Numbered from the stretch's first letter, positions 8,364-18,094 are shown. The stretch: 64,000 nucleotides of DNA from JADZAI01 sp047602465 (GCA_047602465.1 JASGHF010000001.1:1364001-1428000), one strand, 5' to 3'. Notes: generated by a model from the sequence alone, not told the origin. Made by a program: numbers and translations.

Positions 8364-9233
8364 TTATGCCGCCTTTCGCGTGACGCGCGACTGACGCAGA
8401 CCCGGATAAAAAAGTTTTGCGGCGAATCCCGCGCCTGTCGGCATGTAGTCGCGGGCATTGAAGGCGGTCCATTTGTCCGTGCCGGCCAGCAGCCGGTCGC
8501 ACACGGCGATCAGCACGATCGGGTTCACCGCCATGCCGCAATGCGAGCCGAGAATCTCGATATTCTCGCGCGGTAGCTGGCCGTCGAAGGTCAGCTCGCC
8601 AACCGGGATGGCCGTCGTCGTTTCATCGACGACACCGTCATAGGCGCTGAAGACAGCGACCAGCGGCACTGGCGGGGCATCGTGCAGCGTGTCCGGCGGG
8701 GTGTCGGACAGGTGATCCTCCACCTTCTTGCCGTTGATCCAGCGCATAGCGAGGTGGAGCGTTGCGTTCATGTGCTGCAGCCCGTCGGCCCTGAGATAGG
8801 CGGGCGAGCCGAGCGTGATGACACGGTCGATCAGGTCCGGTTCGGCGCGGGCGATCTCGCGCGCATAGATGCCGCCGAGACTCTGCCCGACCAGGGCGAC
8901 CTTGCCGCCGGTCTTGTCGGCCAGGCGCTCCAGCTTGGGCCTGAGCCGCGACACCATCTCGGGGATGGTGTCGCCATCACGTGGCCCGCGATTGGTGCCG
9001 AGGCCCCAGCCTTCCGCCATGAAGCCCTGACGCGACAGGAAGGCGTTGAGCGGGCTGAGCGAGATTTCCGGGCCGCCGAAGCCCGGCAGCGTCAGAACAG
9101 CCTTGGGCGCCGACGGTTTCGGCGCCAGCCGCCTGAGGACAGGATCGAGCGCAATCTTGCTCGCGTACTCACCCGTCGCCCAGCCGAGATCGACAAAAAA
9201 CCGCGCCAGATCCAGCGCTTCACGGATCGCCAT
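8364..9233 (-). CDS. Alpha/beta hydrolase
   Basis: A 289-residue alpha/beta-hydrolase. The nucleophile elbow is GQSLGG with Ser118, the probable acid is Asp199 (SAYDG) and the probable base is His231 (GSHCGM). The oxyanion region is LPGFGG at residues 49-54. The fold resembles lipases or esterases that act on acyl substrates. No signal peptide is evident, so it is likely cytoplasmic. Its substrate is unknown. It is encoded next to the phasin, but nothing shows it is a PHA depolymerase. It may share a transcript with the upstream beta/gamma-crystallin gene, 42 bp away. Confidence 0.82.
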   Translation of the reverse strand: MAIREALDLARFFVDLGWATGEYASKIALDPVLRRLAPKPSAPKAVLTLPGFGGPEISLSPLNAFLSRQGFMAEGWGLGTNRGPRDGDTIPEMVSRLRPKLERLADKTGGKVALVGQSLGGIYAREIARAEPDLIDRVITLGSPAYLRADGLQHMNATLHLAMRWINGKKVEDHLSDTPPDTLHDAPPVPLVAVFSAYDGVVDETTTAIPVGELTFDGQLPRENIEILGSHCGMAVNPIVLIAVCDRLLAGTDKWTAFNARDYMPTGAGFAAKLFYPGLRQSRVTRKAA

Positions 9234-9275
9234 GGCCCACTCCCCTCTGCTGCCCCCTGCTGCGCCTTGTCTGTT

Positions 9276-10151
9276 CTAGGGCGCGGGCAGTTCGTCGCCT
9301 TTGACACGGACCTGTTCGCCCGCGCCGTTGTTCTTTTCGTTCTCTTCCTTCACGCGGTTGGCCGCATCGGCCGTCGCGACGATGTTCCACTCCGCCAGCG
9401 GTGGTACGAGCCAGCTATAGGCCGCGCTGAAGACCGCGACACAGCGCGCGGAAGCTTTGGCCTTGAGCGCCGGAATGGCGCAGGTGACCGCGCCGTCATC
9501 CGTGGCCTTTCCCGGGATGTCGCCGCCCTGATTGGGGGCGCAGGTCATCTGTCCGCCATTTTTCGCCGGCCACGGCGCCTTGCCATTCCCGCAGACGGCC
9601 CCTCCCGGCGCTATATAGGCCGCCAGCGCGCTCATCTTCTTGCCAAGGTCGACACGCAGCGTCGAAGCCGCAGCGTCTACGTCCGACTCGTTGGTGACGG
9701 TCACATAGGCGGTCAGGCCCCGGAAGCGGAACGCCGTGACTTTCCCGGCATCCAGGGTCGCATCAAAGCTTGTGCGGGCGTCGACCTTGCGCGTGAGATC
9801 AGGCTTCGGCGGCGGCGGCGGCGGGCCCTTGCGGACGTGAACGCGGATCGAGGACAGCTCATTGTTCTCGAACAGCACCGCTTCCATCGAAGGGTAGCGG
9901 CCCGGCGGGACAAGAATGCCCGCACCGCCATAGTCTTTGTCGGGATAAATCTCCCACTCGCCGGAAATCACCACCATCGACGACGTTTCGTCGTTGAAGC
10001 GATAGGGCCGGTCGCGAAGATTGGGTATGTCGCCGGTGATGCGAAGCGCTTCGCCCTGAAAGTCCGGCTTCGAATACAGAATCGCCTCGAAGGCGGAGGC
10101 CGAACCGGCCAACGCCAGACATGCCGCAAACGCGCTCAACCAACGGCGCAC
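9276..10151 (-). CDS. Secreted beta/gamma-crystallin-like protein
   Basis: From GTG 10151, preceded by AGAGGGGA, the product is 292 residues with a clean signal peptide (MRRWLSAFAACLALAGSASA before Phe-Glu). Residues of about 22-105 look like two Greek-key beta/gamma-crystallin motifs: 'LYSKPDFQGEALRITGD' and 'IYPDKDYGGAGILVPPG'. These are separated by the N/D-DETSSM segment that supplies Ca2+ ligands in this fold. A proline run (GPPPPPPKPD) leads to a C-terminal domain with two cysteine pairs and CARDB-like strands ('YVTVTNESDVDAA'). The role is unknown; extracytoplasmic Ca-binding or structural protein is the inference. The longer start at 10199 would spoil the signal peptide. Confidence 0.72.
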   Translation of the reverse strand: MRRWLSAFAACLALAGSASAFEAILYSKPDFQGEALRITGDIPNLRDRPYRFNDETSSMVVISGEWEIYPDKDYGGAGILVPPGRYPSMEAVLFENNELSSIRVHVRKGPPPPPPKPDLTRKVDARTSFDATLDAGKVTAFRFRGLTAYVTVTNESDVDAAASTLRVDLGKKMSALAAYIAPGGAVCGNGKAPWPAKNGGQMTCAPNQGGDIPGKATDDGAVTCAIPALKAKASARCVAVFSAAYSWLVPPLAEWNIVATADAANRVKEENEKNNGAGEQVRVKGDELPAP

Positions 10152-10211
10152 AGGCGATCCCCTCTTATCCTGCCGAATCGTAGTCCAGCAGGACCGCACT
10201 GGCGAGGGGTG

Positions 10212-10679
10212 TCAGTGGTTATGGTCGCCGTGGGCGGCAGGTTCTGCCGGTTTTTCGATCGCCAGATCGACTGTGATGACGCCCGCTTTCTCGAACGTAA
10301 GGGTCAAAGGGACCGATTTTCCGGCTTCAAGCGGCGCGATCAGGCCGATCAGCATGATGTGGAGGCCGCCGGGCTGAAAATGGACCGGCGCGCCGGGGGC
10401 GATTTCGACGCTGTCGAGTTTGCGCATCGACATGACGCCGCCCTCATCGGACATGGCGTGAATTTCAGCCGCCGCCGCGGCCGGTGTTTCCAACCCGATC
10501 AGGCGGTCCGGCCCGGCACCGGCCGTTTCGACGGTGAGATAGGCGGCGCCATTGGGCTGACCCGGCGCTGTCGGCGATGCTGAAGGGTGTCCGATGGTCA
10601 GGTCGCCAAGCTGGTAGCCGTGAGCCGCGGCGATGCCCAGGAACAGGACAGACGCCGCAATCGCAGACCGGAAACGCAC
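10212..10679 (-). CDS. Periplasmic copper chaperone PCu(A)C
   Basis: A 155-residue protein with an N-terminal signal peptide (about 22 residues) and the PCu(A)C domain. The Cu(I) ligand signature H-x-M ... M ... H-x-M is visible as IHAM, GVMSM and LHIM. A His-rich tail (HGDHNH) adds further metal ligands. Family members deliver copper to cytochrome oxidase CuA/CuB sites in the periplasm, usually with Sco. No Sco or oxidase gene is adjacent. The gene lies 25 bp after clpV on the same strand and may be read through from the T6SS operon, but a functional link is unproven. Confidence 0.88.
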   Translation of the reverse strand: MRFRSAIAASVLFLGIAAAHGYQLGDLTIGHPSASPTAPGQPNGAAYLTVETAGAGPDRLIGLETPAAAAAEIHAMSDEGGVMSMRKLDSVEIAPGAPVHFQPGGLHIMLIGLIAPLEAGKSVPLTLTFEKAGVITVDLAIEKPAEPAAHGDHNH

Positions 10680-10703
10680 GTTCGAACTCCGCCGGATGAT
10701 CTT

Positions 10704-13343
10704 TCAGGCGTAGTCATACACGAATTTGCCGTCGGCCGTCCCGACCTTGATCGACTTCACGCCGACGCCATCCATCTGCCGCGACAGCAGCTCGACGCTG
10801 ATCTGGGGCAGCATGGTGTTGGTGAGGATCGTGTCGATCATGCGCCCGCCGCTTTCGACCTCTGTGCAGCGGCTGACGATCTGGTCCACGACATCCTGAC
10901 CATAGACGAGGTCGATATCGTGATTGGCCTTCACCCGCTTCACGATGCGCCCGAGCTGCAGCTTCACGATGGAGCCGAGCATGGCGTTGGAAAGCGGGAA
11001 GTAGGGAATGGTCACGAGACGCCCGAGCAGCGCCGGCGGGAATTTCTCCAGCTGCTTGGGACGCAACGCCTTCGCCAGCGCTTCGGCGTCGGGCTTCGTT
11101 TCCTCGTCTTCGCAGGCGGCGGCGATGACATCGGTGCCGACATTGGAGGTGAGGAGGATGAGCGTGTTCCTGAAATCGATCATCCGGCCTTCGCCGTCTT
11201 CCATGTGGCCCTTGTCGAAGACCTGGAAGAACATCTCGTGGACGTCGCTATGCGCTTTCTCCACCTCGTCCAGCAGCACGACGGAGTAAGGCCGCCGCCG
11301 AACCGCCTCGGTCAGCACGCCGCCTTCGCCATAGCCGACATAGCCGGGAGGTGCGCCTTTCAGCGTCGAGACGGTATGCGCCTCCTGGAATTCGCTCATG
11401 TTGATGACGATGAGGCTGTTCTGGCCGCCATACATGAGATCGGCCAGCGCATGGGCCGTCTCGGTCTTGCCGACGCCTGACGGACCGCACAGCATGAAGA
11501 CGCCGATGGGCTTGTCGGGATTGTCGAGCTTGGCCCGGCTGGTCTGGAGCCGCTTGGCGACGGCGTCCATCGCGTGGTCCTGGCCGATCACACGCTCCTT
11601 CAGGCGGTCGGCGATCTGCAACACCTGCTTGATGTCGTCCTTGACCATGCGTCCGACGGGAACGCCGGTCCATTCTGCGACGATGGCGGCGACGGCATCG
11701 CGATCTACCGCCGCGAACACCATGGCGCTGTCGCCCTGAGCCGCCTTCGATTCTGCGAGCGCTGCGTCGAGCGCAGCCTGCTCGGCCGTATCGTCCTCGC
11801 CCGCCTCGCGCTTCTTCACCAGCGCATCGCGCGCCGTCGCGATCTTCGCAATCGCCGCCTTCTCGCTGGCGAGCCGCGCTTCGAGTTCGGTGACGCGCGC
11901 CGCCGCGTCTTCGCGGTCCTTGTTCAGCGTCTCCAGCTTGTCGCCGGTGGTGAAGCCCGACTGGCGCTCCTTCGCCGCCATCTCGATTTCCATGTCGAGG
12001 ATTTCGATGCGGCGCTTGGCATCCTCCAGCGCCGCCGGCGTCGCGTGCTGGCTGACCGCGACGCGGGCGCAGGCCGTGTCGAGCAGGCTGACGGCCTTGT
12101 CGGGCAACTGGCGCGCCGGAACATAGCGCTGCGACAGCACGACGGCGGAAGCGATGGCCTCGTCCAGCACGACGACATCGTGGTGCCTGGCTATGCCCTT
12201 GGCGACGTTCCGGATCATCGCGACCGCTGTCGCGGTTTCCGGCTCCTTCACATTCACCACCTGGAAGCGTCGGGTGAGCGCGGGGTCTTTCTCGATATAT
12301 TTGCGGTACTCGGCCCAGGTTGTCGCGCCGATGGTGCGAAGATTGCCGCGCGCCAGAGCGGGTTTCAGAAGGTTGGCCGCATCGCCCGTGCCGGCCTGAC
12401 CGCCGGCGCCGACGAGCGTGTGGATTTCGTCGATGAAGAGAATGATCGGCTTCTCGCTCGCTTCGACCTCGTCGATCACAGCGCGCAGGCGCTTCTCGAA
12501 TTCGCCCTTCATCGAGGCGCCAGCCTGCAGCAGGCCGATATCGAGCACCTTCAGCGAGACGTTCTTCATCGAGGGCGGCACGTCGCCGTCGATGATGCGT
12601 TTGGCGAAACCTTCGACGACGGCCGTCTTGCCGACGCCCGCCTCGCCGGTGAGGATCGGGTTGTTCTGGCGGCGGCGTAGCAGGATGTCGATCATCTGGC
12701 GAATTTCGGCATCGCGGCCGATGATCGTTTCGATGTCGCCTTTGCGCGCCTTCTCGGTCAGGTCGATCGAGTACTGCGCGAGCGCCTTGCCTTCGCCTGG
12801 TGCGGCCGGGGCGCCGGTTTCACCGGGCGCGCCGCCATCCGTGGCGGTTGCAGCGGCGACATCGGCCTCCCCGGAGGATGCGACGATCGCAGCGAACTCA
12901 TCGCTCAGCGTTTCGACATTGATCTTGCGGAATTCCAGCGAGATCTGCTGGAAGGCGCTGCGAAGGGACGACGATTTGAGGCCGGCGACGACCAGATGCC
13001 CTGTGCGGACCTTGCCGGCCGAAAAGGCAAGCGAGGCGTAGAGCCAGGCGCGTTCGGCGAGATCTTCCACGACAGGCGAGAAATCGGAGATCGCCGTCGC
13101 GCCGCGCGGAAGCTGGTTCAGCGCCTCGACCACATCCTGCGCGAGCCGCGCATCATCTATGCCGAATTTGGATCGGATGGCCGCGAGATCGTTGCGCGGA
13201 TCCTGCAGGAGCTGATGGATCCAGTGCACCAGCTCGACATATGGATTACCGCGCAGCTTGCAGAACTGCGTCGCGTTCTCGAGGCTCTTCAGAGCCTGCT
13301 GATTGAGGCGCCCGAACAGCGCTCCCCGGCTGATTTCCGCCAT
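10704..13343 (-). CDS. clpV: Type VI secretion AAA+ ATPase ClpV (TssH)
   Basis: An 879-residue ClpB-class ATPase. The N-terminal Clp_N domain occupies about residues 10-150. The first AAA domain has Walker A GEAGVGKT at 233-240 and Walker B IILFIDEIHT. A coiled middle region follows, then a second AAA domain with Walker A GPSGVGKT and a C-terminal D2-small domain. ClpV disassembles contracted TssBC sheaths for reuse. It is last in the tssA-to-clpV operon, 50 bp after tssG. ATG 13343 was chosen because it gives the family start MAEISRGALFGRLN after a GAGGGA site; the in-frame start at 13373 would add ten residues. Confidence 0.96.
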   Translation of the reverse strand: MAEISRGALFGRLNQQALKSLENATQFCKLRGNPYVELVHWIHQLLQDPRNDLAAIRSKFGIDDARLAQDVVEALNQLPRGATAISDFSPVVEDLAERAWLYASLAFSAGKVRTGHLVVAGLKSSSLRSAFQQISLEFRKINVETLSDEFAAIVASSGEADVAAATATDGGAPGETGAPAAPGEGKALAQYSIDLTEKARKGDIETIIGRDAEIRQMIDILLRRRQNNPILTGEAGVGKTAVVEGFAKRIIDGDVPPSMKNVSLKVLDIGLLQAGASMKGEFEKRLRAVIDEVEASEKPIILFIDEIHTLVGAGGQAGTGDAANLLKPALARGNLRTIGATTWAEYRKYIEKDPALTRRFQVVNVKEPETATAVAMIRNVAKGIARHHDVVVLDEAIASAVVLSQRYVPARQLPDKAVSLLDTACARVAVSQHATPAALEDAKRRIEILDMEIEMAAKERQSGFTTGDKLETLNKDREDAAARVTELEARLASEKAAIAKIATARDALVKKREAGEDDTAEQAALDAALAESKAAQGDSAMVFAAVDRDAVAAIVAEWTGVPVGRMVKDDIKQVLQIADRLKERVIGQDHAMDAVAKRLQTSRAKLDNPDKPIGVFMLCGPSGVGKTETAHALADLMYGGQNSLIVINMSEFQEAHTVSTLKGAPPGYVGYGEGGVLTEAVRRRPYSVVLLDEVEKAHSDVHEMFFQVFDKGHMEDGEGRMIDFRNTLILLTSNVGTDVIAAACEDEETKPDAEALAKALRPKQLEKFPPALLGRLVTIPYFPLSNAMLGSIVKLQLGRIVKRVKANHDIDLVYGQDVVDQIVSRCTEVESGGRMIDTILTNTMLPQISVELLSRQMDGVGVKSIKVGTADGKFVYDYA

Positions 13344-13393
13344 TGCCTGCGTCCCTCTTTTCGTGGACGGCACCCTAGCAGCGCGTGCGTCCG

Positions 13394-14377
13394 TTAGAAG
13401 CTTTGCATGGCCCCCTGCGGCACTAGGCGCAGGTCGCGCCTGGGCGGGCCGTCGCCCTGTTCGCCCATCCAGCCGGTCCAGCCGAGGCGCGCGCCGCCGC
13501 CCATCCGAGCCTTGGGAACTTCGTGGCGCGGCAGTTCGTATTCGATGCGCCAGTCGAGATGGGCCGGAACGAGAGCCGACAGCACGCGCGAGACCATGGT
13601 GAAGCCCGCCGTGCCGGGCAGATGCGCCTCGAATCCCTTGAGATCGGCGAATTTCAGGCGCACGAGGCAGGTATCCTGAACCGTGTAGACCGCCATGCCG
13701 GCGGTCGCGCCCTTGCCCAGCCCGAACCCACCGGGGCCAAGCCGGGTCGCATCGCCCGGATCGAGGCTGCGCCAGACGCCGACGAATTCATCGATCTCCG
13801 CATCGACGCCCAGGATCGCCGTGGCGGCATCGGCGATGGCCGCCGGACTGCGCCGGCCGCCGGTGTGCCCGGCATGGCCGAGCAGCGCGAGCTGGATGCG
13901 GTCGATCTCTTCATGCGGACTGGCGTCGGCCTCGCCACCCAGCACGGAGACGTAGTGGCGGAAGAGATCGGCGCCCGGCCGCCCGGCGGCCGAGGTCGGC
14001 TCGGCATCGGCCCAGGCGCGATAGAAGAGCTGGATCATCCGGTTCGCGAGGACATCGAGGAATGCGCCGTAGGGGCGCTCCTTGGCGTAGCGGCGTTCGT
14101 AGATCGCGAGTTCCGACATCTGCAGCGGCATCGGCCCCATCGGACCAAGCAGGCCCATGAAATAGACGCGCAGAAATTCCGGCGTGCCGGGGGCGGCAGG
14201 TTTCGCATCCTGTTCGGCCGTGACCCCTGCGAACTCCATGTGCGGCGCATGACCGAAGCGCACCACGTCGTCGGATGCCCGCAGCGCCTTGCCGATCGGC
14301 GGCTTGCCGGGCGCTTCGCGTTCCAGATCCTGGAGCAGCCCGAAAATCTCGTCGGTCGTGCGGCGGCCGTCGCTCAT
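13394..14377 (-). CDS. tssG: T6SS baseplate subunit TssG
   Basis: A 327-residue TssG. The family segment 'FLRVYFMGLLGPMGPMPLQM' followed by SELAIYERRYAKE is clear, and the C-terminus carries the usual Leu/Val-rich strands (DTCLVRLKFADL). With TssE, TssF and TssK it forms the baseplate wedge on which the sheath assembles at the inner membrane. Its ATG overlaps the tssF stop codon (ATGA), so translation of the two is coupled. Confidence 0.94.
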   Translation of the reverse strand: MSDGRRTTDEIFGLLQDLEREAPGKPPIGKALRASDDVVRFGHAPHMEFAGVTAEQDAKPAAPGTPEFLRVYFMGLLGPMGPMPLQMSELAIYERRYAKERPYGAFLDVLANRMIQLFYRAWADAEPTSAAGRPGADLFRHYVSVLGGEADASPHEEIDRIQLALLGHAGHTGGRRSPAAIADAATAILGVDAEIDEFVGVWRSLDPGDATRLGPGGFGLGKGATAGMAVYTVQDTCLVRLKFADLKGFEAHLPGTAGFTMVSRVLSALVPAHLDWRIEYELPRHEVPKARMGGGARLGWTGWMGEQGDGPPRRDLRLVPQGAMQSF

Positions 14378-16269
14378 ATGGTCGGCCGCTCGCCGCGCCG
14401 CGGCCCCCAGCCGCCGATCCTGCCGCGCTGGACACTGACGGCTTCGGTTTCGACAAAGGAGTTCACCGAAACGAATTCTGACAGGAAGCGATCGAGCACC
14501 TCAGCGAAGAGGAAGGCGCCACCGTCAGGATAGTTGCGCTCGTCAAAGGTCAGCTCGACCTTGCGGCCGCGCGCGAAGGAGAGCGGATCGGCCGACGCAA
14601 CGCGGCGGAAGGTGGGGCCTTCGCGAACCGAGGACAGGCCATCCACGATCTGCTTGTCCGTCGGACTGTCGAGGCGCGCGTAGAGCGTGAGGTGCTCGCG
14701 CAGCCTCGCCGCGCCGGCCTCGTCGGCGAAGAGACTTTCGTAATTGGGCCGGAGATGGCTGACCAGACGCCACAGACGATCGCCCGAGGAGCGGCCGCCT
14801 TCGAGGATGCGCGCATCCTCGAACCCGACGGGCAGCCGCGGCTTGGTCGGGCGCAGCACGGCGCTGATCTTTTCCACGTAGGGCGTGTCAGGCAGGCGAA
14901 ACTCGAGCTGATCGCCGCTGCCGCGCAAGGCATCCGGGATATCGCGGTTGGTGCAAAGAGCCGTGACGGAGAGCTGGTCGGGCTGACCGCGCACGCCGGG
15001 AAGCTGGGTCAGCGAAATCCAGAAATCGGAGCCGGCATAGTCGGAACTGCGCTTCACCGGATTGAGAGCGGAGGTGCGCGTCGGGGCGCGGCGGATCGCA
15101 TAGAATCCGGTCGCGGACTCATCGCGGAGGCGCGGGTCGGCGCGGTAGACCGGATGGTAAGTGCGGCGCACGCGGCCCGCCACGCCGTCGCTGGAGACGT
15201 CTAGCAATCCGTAGATTTCATAGTCCAGCGGACGCACGCGCTCCGGCAGGACGCGGAACTCATGGCTGCCGCTGTCGAGCAGAACCGGGTCGCACCGCTT
15301 GCGGAAGAGATTGACGGCGGGGGCGCAGAACAGACGGAAAGCGCCTTCGCCGATGGCCCCGGCGAGGCGTTTGTCGACCGTCGAGGTGACGATCAGGAGA
15401 TCGGCGGACTTTCCAGTGACCCCCGACAGCGCCGCACGCAGCCCGCGCACCGTAATGAACTGGAACAGCTCGGGGCAGGCGAAATATTCCTGGAGAATCC
15501 GATAACCACGGAACGAGCGTCTCTCCAGCGGAAGCACGGCGGAGGCATCGTCGTAGACGGGGTTGCGGACAGCCTCGCGGCCGCCAGCACGTACGACGCT
15601 GCGCGCGGCGGGATCGCCGACGCTGACGCCCGTGGCATTGCCGGCGATCTGTTCATAGATGCGGCCCGCGAGGCTTTCGGCGCCGCCGAGATAGAAAGTG
15701 AGTTCGTCGATGGCGAGTTTGTCGAAACCGTCCGGTCCGGTCGTTTCGAGCCGGATCAGGAAACCGCCCTCGCCTTCGATCCCCGATGCGCCAGCCGAAA
15801 CGGCTATCGCGGCGCGGTTCGCGAGATAGTCGACCTTTGCGACACGAACCGGCCACAGACGGACATCTGCGCCGGTCGTGAACACGCAATCGGCCCGGTT
15901 AGGTTCGCTCGCGCCGATGGTGCAGGCCGAGCCGCGCGGCACGACGACGCCATCATTCAAGGCCGGGTCGTTCGCCTTTGGCTGGAACGACAGCACGGCC
16001 ATCGACGGCGTCGGGCTGAGATAATGCGGGTAGACGGCATCGAGCAGATGCTGCGTGAATTTCGGGAACTCGTCGTTGAGCTTGAGCTGCACGCGCGCCG
16101 CCAGGAAGGCGACGCCTTCCAGCAGTCGTTCCACATAGGGATCGGCCTCGCCCGGCGTGTTGACGCCAAGGCGGGCAGCAAGCGTCGGGTAGGCTGCGCC
16201 GAACTCACGCGCCGTCTCGCGGAGATATTTCAATTCCTGATCGTAGAACTCGACGAGGCGCGGATCCAC
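14374..16269 (-). CDS. tssF: T6SS baseplate subunit TssF
   Basis: A 631-residue TssF. The N-terminus 'DPRLVEFYDQELKYLRETA' and REFGAAYP, VERLLEGVAFLAARVQLKL, and HYLSPTPSMAVLSF are hallmark TssF blocks. It is the larger partner of TssG in the baseplate wedge and corresponds to phage gp6-like components. It lies between tssE (3-bp gap) and tssG (4-bp overlap) in the operon. Confidence 0.95.
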   Translation of the reverse strand: MDPRLVEFYDQELKYLRETAREFGAAYPTLAARLGVNTPGEADPYVERLLEGVAFLAARVQLKLNDEFPKFTQHLLDAVYPHYLSPTPSMAVLSFQPKANDPALNDGVVVPRGSACTIGASEPNRADCVFTTGADVRLWPVRVAKVDYLANRAAIAVSAGASGIEGEGGFLIRLETTGPDGFDKLAIDELTFYLGGAESLAGRIYEQIAGNATGVSVGDPAARSVVRAGGREAVRNPVYDDASAVLPLERRSFRGYRILQEYFACPELFQFITVRGLRAALSGVTGKSADLLIVTSTVDKRLAGAIGEGAFRLFCAPAVNLFRKRCDPVLLDSGSHEFRVLPERVRPLDYEIYGLLDVSSDGVAGRVRRTYHPVYRADPRLRDESATGFYAIRRAPTRTSALNPVKRSSDYAGSDFWISLTQLPGVRGQPDQLSVTALCTNRDIPDALRGSGDQLEFRLPDTPYVEKISAVLRPTKPRLPVGFEDARILEGGRSSGDRLWRLVSHLRPNYESLFADEAGAARLREHLTLYARLDSPTDKQIVDGLSSVREGPTFRRVASADPLSFARGRKVELTFDERNYPDGGAFLFAEVLDRFLSEFVSVNSFVETEAVSVQRGRIGGWGPRRGERPTI

Positions 16270-16272
16270 GAG

Positions 16273-16803
16273 CTATCTCCGCTCCAGCCTGGCATCGCCG
16301 GTTTCGACGTCGATCTCTGTCTTGAAGCCGGCGCGGACGGGATCTTCCGAATTCCCGATGTCGCAATAGATGTGAAACACCAGCGATTGCGTCGTGTTGT
16401 CGCGCAGCTGCTTCTCGCCTTTGACCTCCAGCGATTTCTCCGCGATGCGCGGTTCGAACAGACGCACCGCCGTCGACATGACATCGGCAGCATCGCGCAC
16501 GTCGATGCTGGCATAGGTGCGGACCGAGAAATCAGGAATGCCGAAATTGAGGACCGAACGCGCCACTTCCGGGGCACCGGCCAGACTGATCGTTTCCTCC
16601 AGGCGCACGGTGTTGAGCAGCCAGCCGAGATCGCGCCGGATCGTGTCGAGGAAAACGGGTTCCTCCATGCGATCGAGGCTGTAGAGGCGAATGCCTGGAA
16701 TGACGCCTTCTGCGCCAGCCTTGTCACCGCCAGCATCGGCATCGGACGCCTTGCGCGCCCCGGACAGCAGCGTGTCGAGAAGGCTGGGGCGGAATTTCGG
16801 CAT
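16273..16803 (-). CDS. tssE: T6SS baseplate wedge subunit TssE (gp25-like)
   Basis: A 176-residue gp25-like protein. The core LRDLGWLLNT-type segment (RRDLGWLLNTVRLEE) and 'VARSVLNFGIPDFSVRTYAS' match the lysozyme-like gp25 fold that nucleates sheath polymerisation. The C-terminal strand contains SLVFHIYCDIGNSEDPV. The gene starts 1 bp from the tagJ stop and ends 3 bp before tssF, within the baseplate gene block. Confidence 0.93.
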   Translation of the reverse strand: MPKFRPSLLDTLLSGARKASDADAGGDKAGAEGVIPGIRLYSLDRMEEPVFLDTIRRDLGWLLNTVRLEETISLAGAPEVARSVLNFGIPDFSVRTYASIDVRDAADVMSTAVRLFEPRIAEKSLEVKGEKQLRDNTTQSLVFHIYCDIGNSEDPVRAGFKTEIDVETGDARLERR

Positions 16804-16804
16804 C

Positions 16805-17596
16805 TCAGCTGCCGAAGGTCAGGCGGCGAAGGTCCAGGATCGCGATCTCGCTGTCGCCGGCATCGAAAACCCGCTGGCCGCGGCCGCGATTGCCGAGATC
16901 TCCGCCGTCTTCCCATTCCGTCTTGCGCGCCAGCCTGATCGCCGGGTCGGTGTCGATCGCAGCACCGGGATAACGCACCGGGAGGAACACATGTCCCGAC
17001 TGCCCGGTCCTGAGCGTCAGGCGGGCCGGCATCCAGACGAGGTCGCGCAGGTCGCGCACCCCATCGAGCGACAGCTCGGTGACAGCCTCGAAGGGAACGA
17101 GGCCATATTTTCCGTCGAGCACTACTTCCAGCGCCGGCCCGAAGCGCGCGTCCGCATCAGCGAGAAAATCGAACGCGACGCCGTCGGCATCGCCTTTGGT
17201 TTCAGGCGCGCCTTCGAACGCCTCGCCGCGCAGCCTGGCCGCCGTTTCGGCGTCGCCCGCCGCTTCGGCGTTCAAGGCATCGAGCAACAGGCGGAACCAC
17301 GGACCGCCCGGCGCAAGGCCTTGCGGCGCTTCCTTGCCCGCAAACACAGCCTCGCGGCTCTTCTCGGCGGTGACGGCGCGATCATAGGCCGTGAACAGGG
17401 TCAGCGCTTCAGGCGACAGATTCGCCAACGCCTTCATGTGGGTAAGCGCCTTGTCCCACTCGCCCAGCACCAGCAGCAGCTGGCTGAGCGCCATCCGCGC
17501 CTTGCGGTCATCGGGGCGGGCGCGCACCTCATCGACGAGCGCTGCCCGCGCGGCGGCCAAATCGGCAGCTTTGATCAGATCATCGGCCGTCGGCAT
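16805..17596 (-). CDS. tagJ: T6SS accessory protein TagJ (ImpE family)
   Basis: A 263-residue ImpE/TagJ protein. The N-terminal half is TPR-like alpha helices (LIKAADLAAARAALVDEVRA, WDKALTHMKALANLSP), and the C-terminal half is the beta-rich ImpE domain with DLRDLVWMPARLTL and FLPVRYPGA. In systems studied, TagJ binds the sheath subunit TssB and helps recruit ClpV. Its place between hcp and tssE fits that sheath/baseplate role. Confidence 0.9.
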   Translation of the reverse strand: MPTADDLIKAADLAAARAALVDEVRARPDDRKARMALSQLLLVLGEWDKALTHMKALANLSPEALTLFTAYDRAVTAEKSREAVFAGKEAPQGLAPGGPWFRLLLDALNAEAAGDAETAARLRGEAFEGAPETKGDADGVAFDFLADADARFGPALEVVLDGKYGLVPFEAVTELSLDGVRDLRDLVWMPARLTLRTGQSGHVFLPVRYPGAAIDTDPAIRLARKTEWEDGGDLGNRGRGQRVFDAGDSEIAILDLRRLTFGS

Positions 17597-17605
17597 CGCG
17601 CAGCT

Positions 17606-18094
17606 TCACCTCGAGAGATTCGTGGCCCAGTCATATGTGTACTCGGAAGGACCGCCCGCGAGGCTTCCGTAATTGCCCTGCTCGTTGTGTGACCAGATGA
17701 TCGTGTTCCAGGCCAGACCCACGGTCTCCTCCAACACTGTCCCACCGACGCTGTTCGCCTTGTGTGAGACCGAGCGAACACGCGCGTTCTTCATCGTGAT
17801 CTTGAAGAAGCCTTCCTGACGGTTGCCGCCGGCTTTGCGATTGATCAGCACGGCGTCTTCGATCGTGCGGTTTTCGCACATGAACTTGATCAGGATCGGC
17901 GTCGAGATGTCGATGCGCTTGGTCACCACAATCTCGCCGAGCCGGACGCGCCCCTGGGTCTGGCCGGTGGTCGGATCCCAGGTCGAGGCGCCAGAGAACG
18001 ACCAGCCACCAACCTCGACAGCTTCGGGGAAGTCCTTGTCGTTCGACTCACCCCGGATCCCGGTGAGCGTCAGAATGAAATCGCCTTGTGCCAT
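17606..18094 (-). CDS. hcp: Hcp tube protein, first copy
   Basis: A 162-residue Hcp (TssD). It has the expected beta-barrel start (FILTLTGIRGESND), the central TKRIDISTPILIKFMCENRTI block and a C-terminal helix/strand region ending in WATNLSR. Hexameric Hcp rings stack into the tube fired by the sheath and also carry small effectors. This copy differs strongly from the neighbouring hcp (GESNDKDFPEAVEV versus GETKDGKLTDCIEV), so the two may build distinct tubes or carry distinct cargo. It is 89 bp downstream of that gene with a hairpin between them. Confidence 0.93.
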   Translation of the reverse strand: MAQGDFILTLTGIRGESNDKDFPEAVEVGGWSFSGASTWDPTTGQTQGRVRLGEIVVTKRIDISTPILIKFMCENRTIEDAVLINRKAGGNRQEGFFKITMKNARVRSVSHKANSVGGTVLEETVGLAWNTIIWSHNEQGNYGSLAGGPSEYTYDWATNLSR

